This document shows positions 62,897 through 64,000 of a DNA stretch of 64,000 nucleotides, one piece after another. The translations under genes and the position numbers were made by a program. The notes under the pieces were generated by a model. The model had not been told where the DNA came from, did no database searches, and was given only the letters and a program-made list of their open reading frames with translations. Position 1 is the first letter of the stretch. Every line of letters starts with the position of its first letter. The stretch is from the NCBI RefSeq assembly GCF_001649575.2, contig NC_051449.1, forward strand, positions 14,854,917 through 14,918,916, in the 5' to 3' direction. The DNA comes from Kryptolebias marmoratus. Taxonomy: Eukaryota > Chordata > Actinopteri > Cyprinodontiformes > Rivulidae.

Positions 62897-64000
62897 GTGA
62901 GTACACATCGGATTCATTTTTAATAAAGGCCTAAAGTTCCTTGAAGGAATGCATATCACCCACTGTGGGTTTTAGACTTGAGCTCATCTTATAATAAAAA
63001 ATAATGGAGTTGTGGCCATTTTGGTCAAACCTTGAAAATAACGTTATGTGCAGTCTGTTAAACTGACTGAGTTACCACCATTTTTGTGTTGGCTAATGTT
63101 GATTAGTTGTGGCAGCCATATTGAATTTCATTGGCTCCAAAAATTAATCAGTTGTAGATGCTGTAGATTCAATGATTATTTACTAAAAGTTGTATTAAAG
63201 TCTGTATGATGGTTCGTGAGATGAAATTTGCTAACATGCAGGCACAATTGACTCCAAAAGTTGATGCCAAAGTCTTGAACACAGATCTTGCATGATCTGC
63301 TCAAAGTATAAGTAGGGGATCAGCCTCAGCTACTACCACACCAAATTTTAGCTCAGTATCTCTAAAATTTACTAAGTTATTGTCATTTTTGTGTAGGCTA
63401 CAGTCAGTTAGCTATGGTGGCCATCTTGAATCAGATTGACTCCACAGGTTAGCCAGTTGTAGATCTCAACACAATGATTAATATCTGAAAGTTTCCTTAG
63501 ACCTTGTTCAGTGATTCATGAGATATTTTACAGTACGAACAAATGAACACACACAGACGTGCTCCACCTTTACCAGCCAGTAACTATAATATACAACACG
63601 CTTTGAATTCCTAAAGAGCAATTATAGTGTTTATTTCTTTCTTTAACTTCATTGTCTCTACTAGCTTTTGTATGTTTAAGAGTTTTGCAGTTTGACACGA
63701 GTTAAAGACTGCTGAAATGAAAAGCCTCGTGTATTTTCTTCCTTTACTCGAGTGTCACTGTGAAAAACATTTGCCTAAAGCCTGGTTCTTAGGCATTTTT
63801 GAGTGCGGCAAACAAAGGATGAGCTGCTGCCTCTGACTCAGAGCAGTCTTGGTCAATTGACTTTAAACATATTAGAACCATGACAGAAAAGGGCTGCTGT
63901 GATGGGCAATAAAAAGGAATGAGCAAATAATTTACAAACAATAAACCAACATTAAGCTATTTCAATTTCTCTTTGTAAAACTTACAAATATAACTATAAA
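62897..64000 (+). other. clstn2: clstn2 intron after exon J (5' part)
   Basis: Starts gtgagt directly after a split Gln codon. Its first 660 bases are almost entirely two consecutive units of the unclassified repeat family. The last 400 bases hold nothing recognised, and the next exon is outside the window. Confidence 0.85.
62920..63560 (+). repeat. Unclassified interspersed repeat (family R), copy 7, two tandem units
   Basis: Unit one (about 62925-63238) opens with AATAAAGGCCTAAAGTTCCT, the exact counterpart of the far end of copy 6. It is shortened in the middle and ends GAGATGAAATTTGCTAACAT. Unit two (63240-63560) runs from TTGACTCCAAAAGTTGATGC through TACTACCACACCAAATTTTA and GGTGGCCATCTTGAATCAG to ATTCATGAGATATTTTACAG and CACACACAGACGTG. 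Confidence 0.75.

Larger units (their letters stand above)
26710..64000 (+). other. clstn2: clstn2 gene body, internal part (calsyntenin-2)
   Basis: Ten plus-strand exons read in one continuous frame when joined (1600 bases; 196, 112, 97, 150, 186, 258, 122, 163, 167 and 149 bp). Every junction has AG before and GT after, and phases agree across all nine introns (2,0,1,1,1,1,0,1,0). The product is a calsyntenin: two cadherin-like repeats, then a LamG/ConA-like domain. Calsyntenins are type I membrane proteins of the postsynaptic membrane and secretory vesicles. The assignment to paralogue 2 rests on residues recalled from mammalian CLSTN2 versus CLSTN1 (ICAFKI rather than ICGFKI, SCLQACKEGLDINSLES rather than DCLYTCKEGLD). 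Exon numbering 3-12 is by analogy. The start codon, signal peptide, transmembrane segment and tail are outside the window. A fish-specific duplicate (a/b) cannot be told apart here. Confidence 0.93.

Overview
The window looks like teleost fish genomic DNA. It is AT-rich and intron-dominated, with long (CA)n/(TG)n/(AT)n microsatellites and several typical fish repeats: decayed Tc1-like DNA transposons, non-LTR (LINE) fragments, tRNA-derived SINE pieces and a probable MITE. The only gene I can support is one plus-strand gene, a calsyntenin. Its ten recognisable exons match calsyntenin-2 (CLSTN2) better than CLSTN1 by residues I recall, for example the stretches around ICAFKI, YEIVT, KPVCKPGWQ, WMKHGPSPG, WHYYVINVEFP and SCLQACKEGLDINSLES.

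Layout. Positions 1-26709 hold no recognisable coding exon. This is inferred to be an intron (probably intron 2) of clstn2, because signal-peptide and first-ectodomain exons must lie upstream. It carries microsatellites, SINE/LINE remnants, a MITE-like element and several quiet blocks that resemble conserved noncoding DNA. Exons follow at 26710-26905, 31781-31892, 32100-32196, 35701-35850, 39750-39935, 40244-40501, 41948-42069, 55344-55506, 62304-62470 and 62748-62896. All are flanked by AG/GT and have consistent phases, and they join into one uninterrupted frame of 1600 coding bases. By analogy with mammalian CLSTN2 they are probably exons 3-12. They cover most of cadherin repeat 1, cadherin repeat 2, the LamG/ConA-like region and the start of the membrane-proximal ectodomain. 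The transmembrane and acidic cytoplasmic exons lie beyond the right edge.

Calsyntenins are type I postsynaptic membrane proteins that act in synapse organisation and vesicle/APP trafficking. The exons here encode only extracellular parts. Introns range from 207 bp to about 13.3 kb and hold nearly all the repeats. The least explained component is an unclassified interspersed family present in seven places (both strands, three with a partial tandem second unit). The most interesting gene-level observation is a (TG)n tract that replaces the usual polypyrimidine tract at the 3' splice site of the last exon. I saw no bacterial-type system, CRISPR array, operon or second intact gene.
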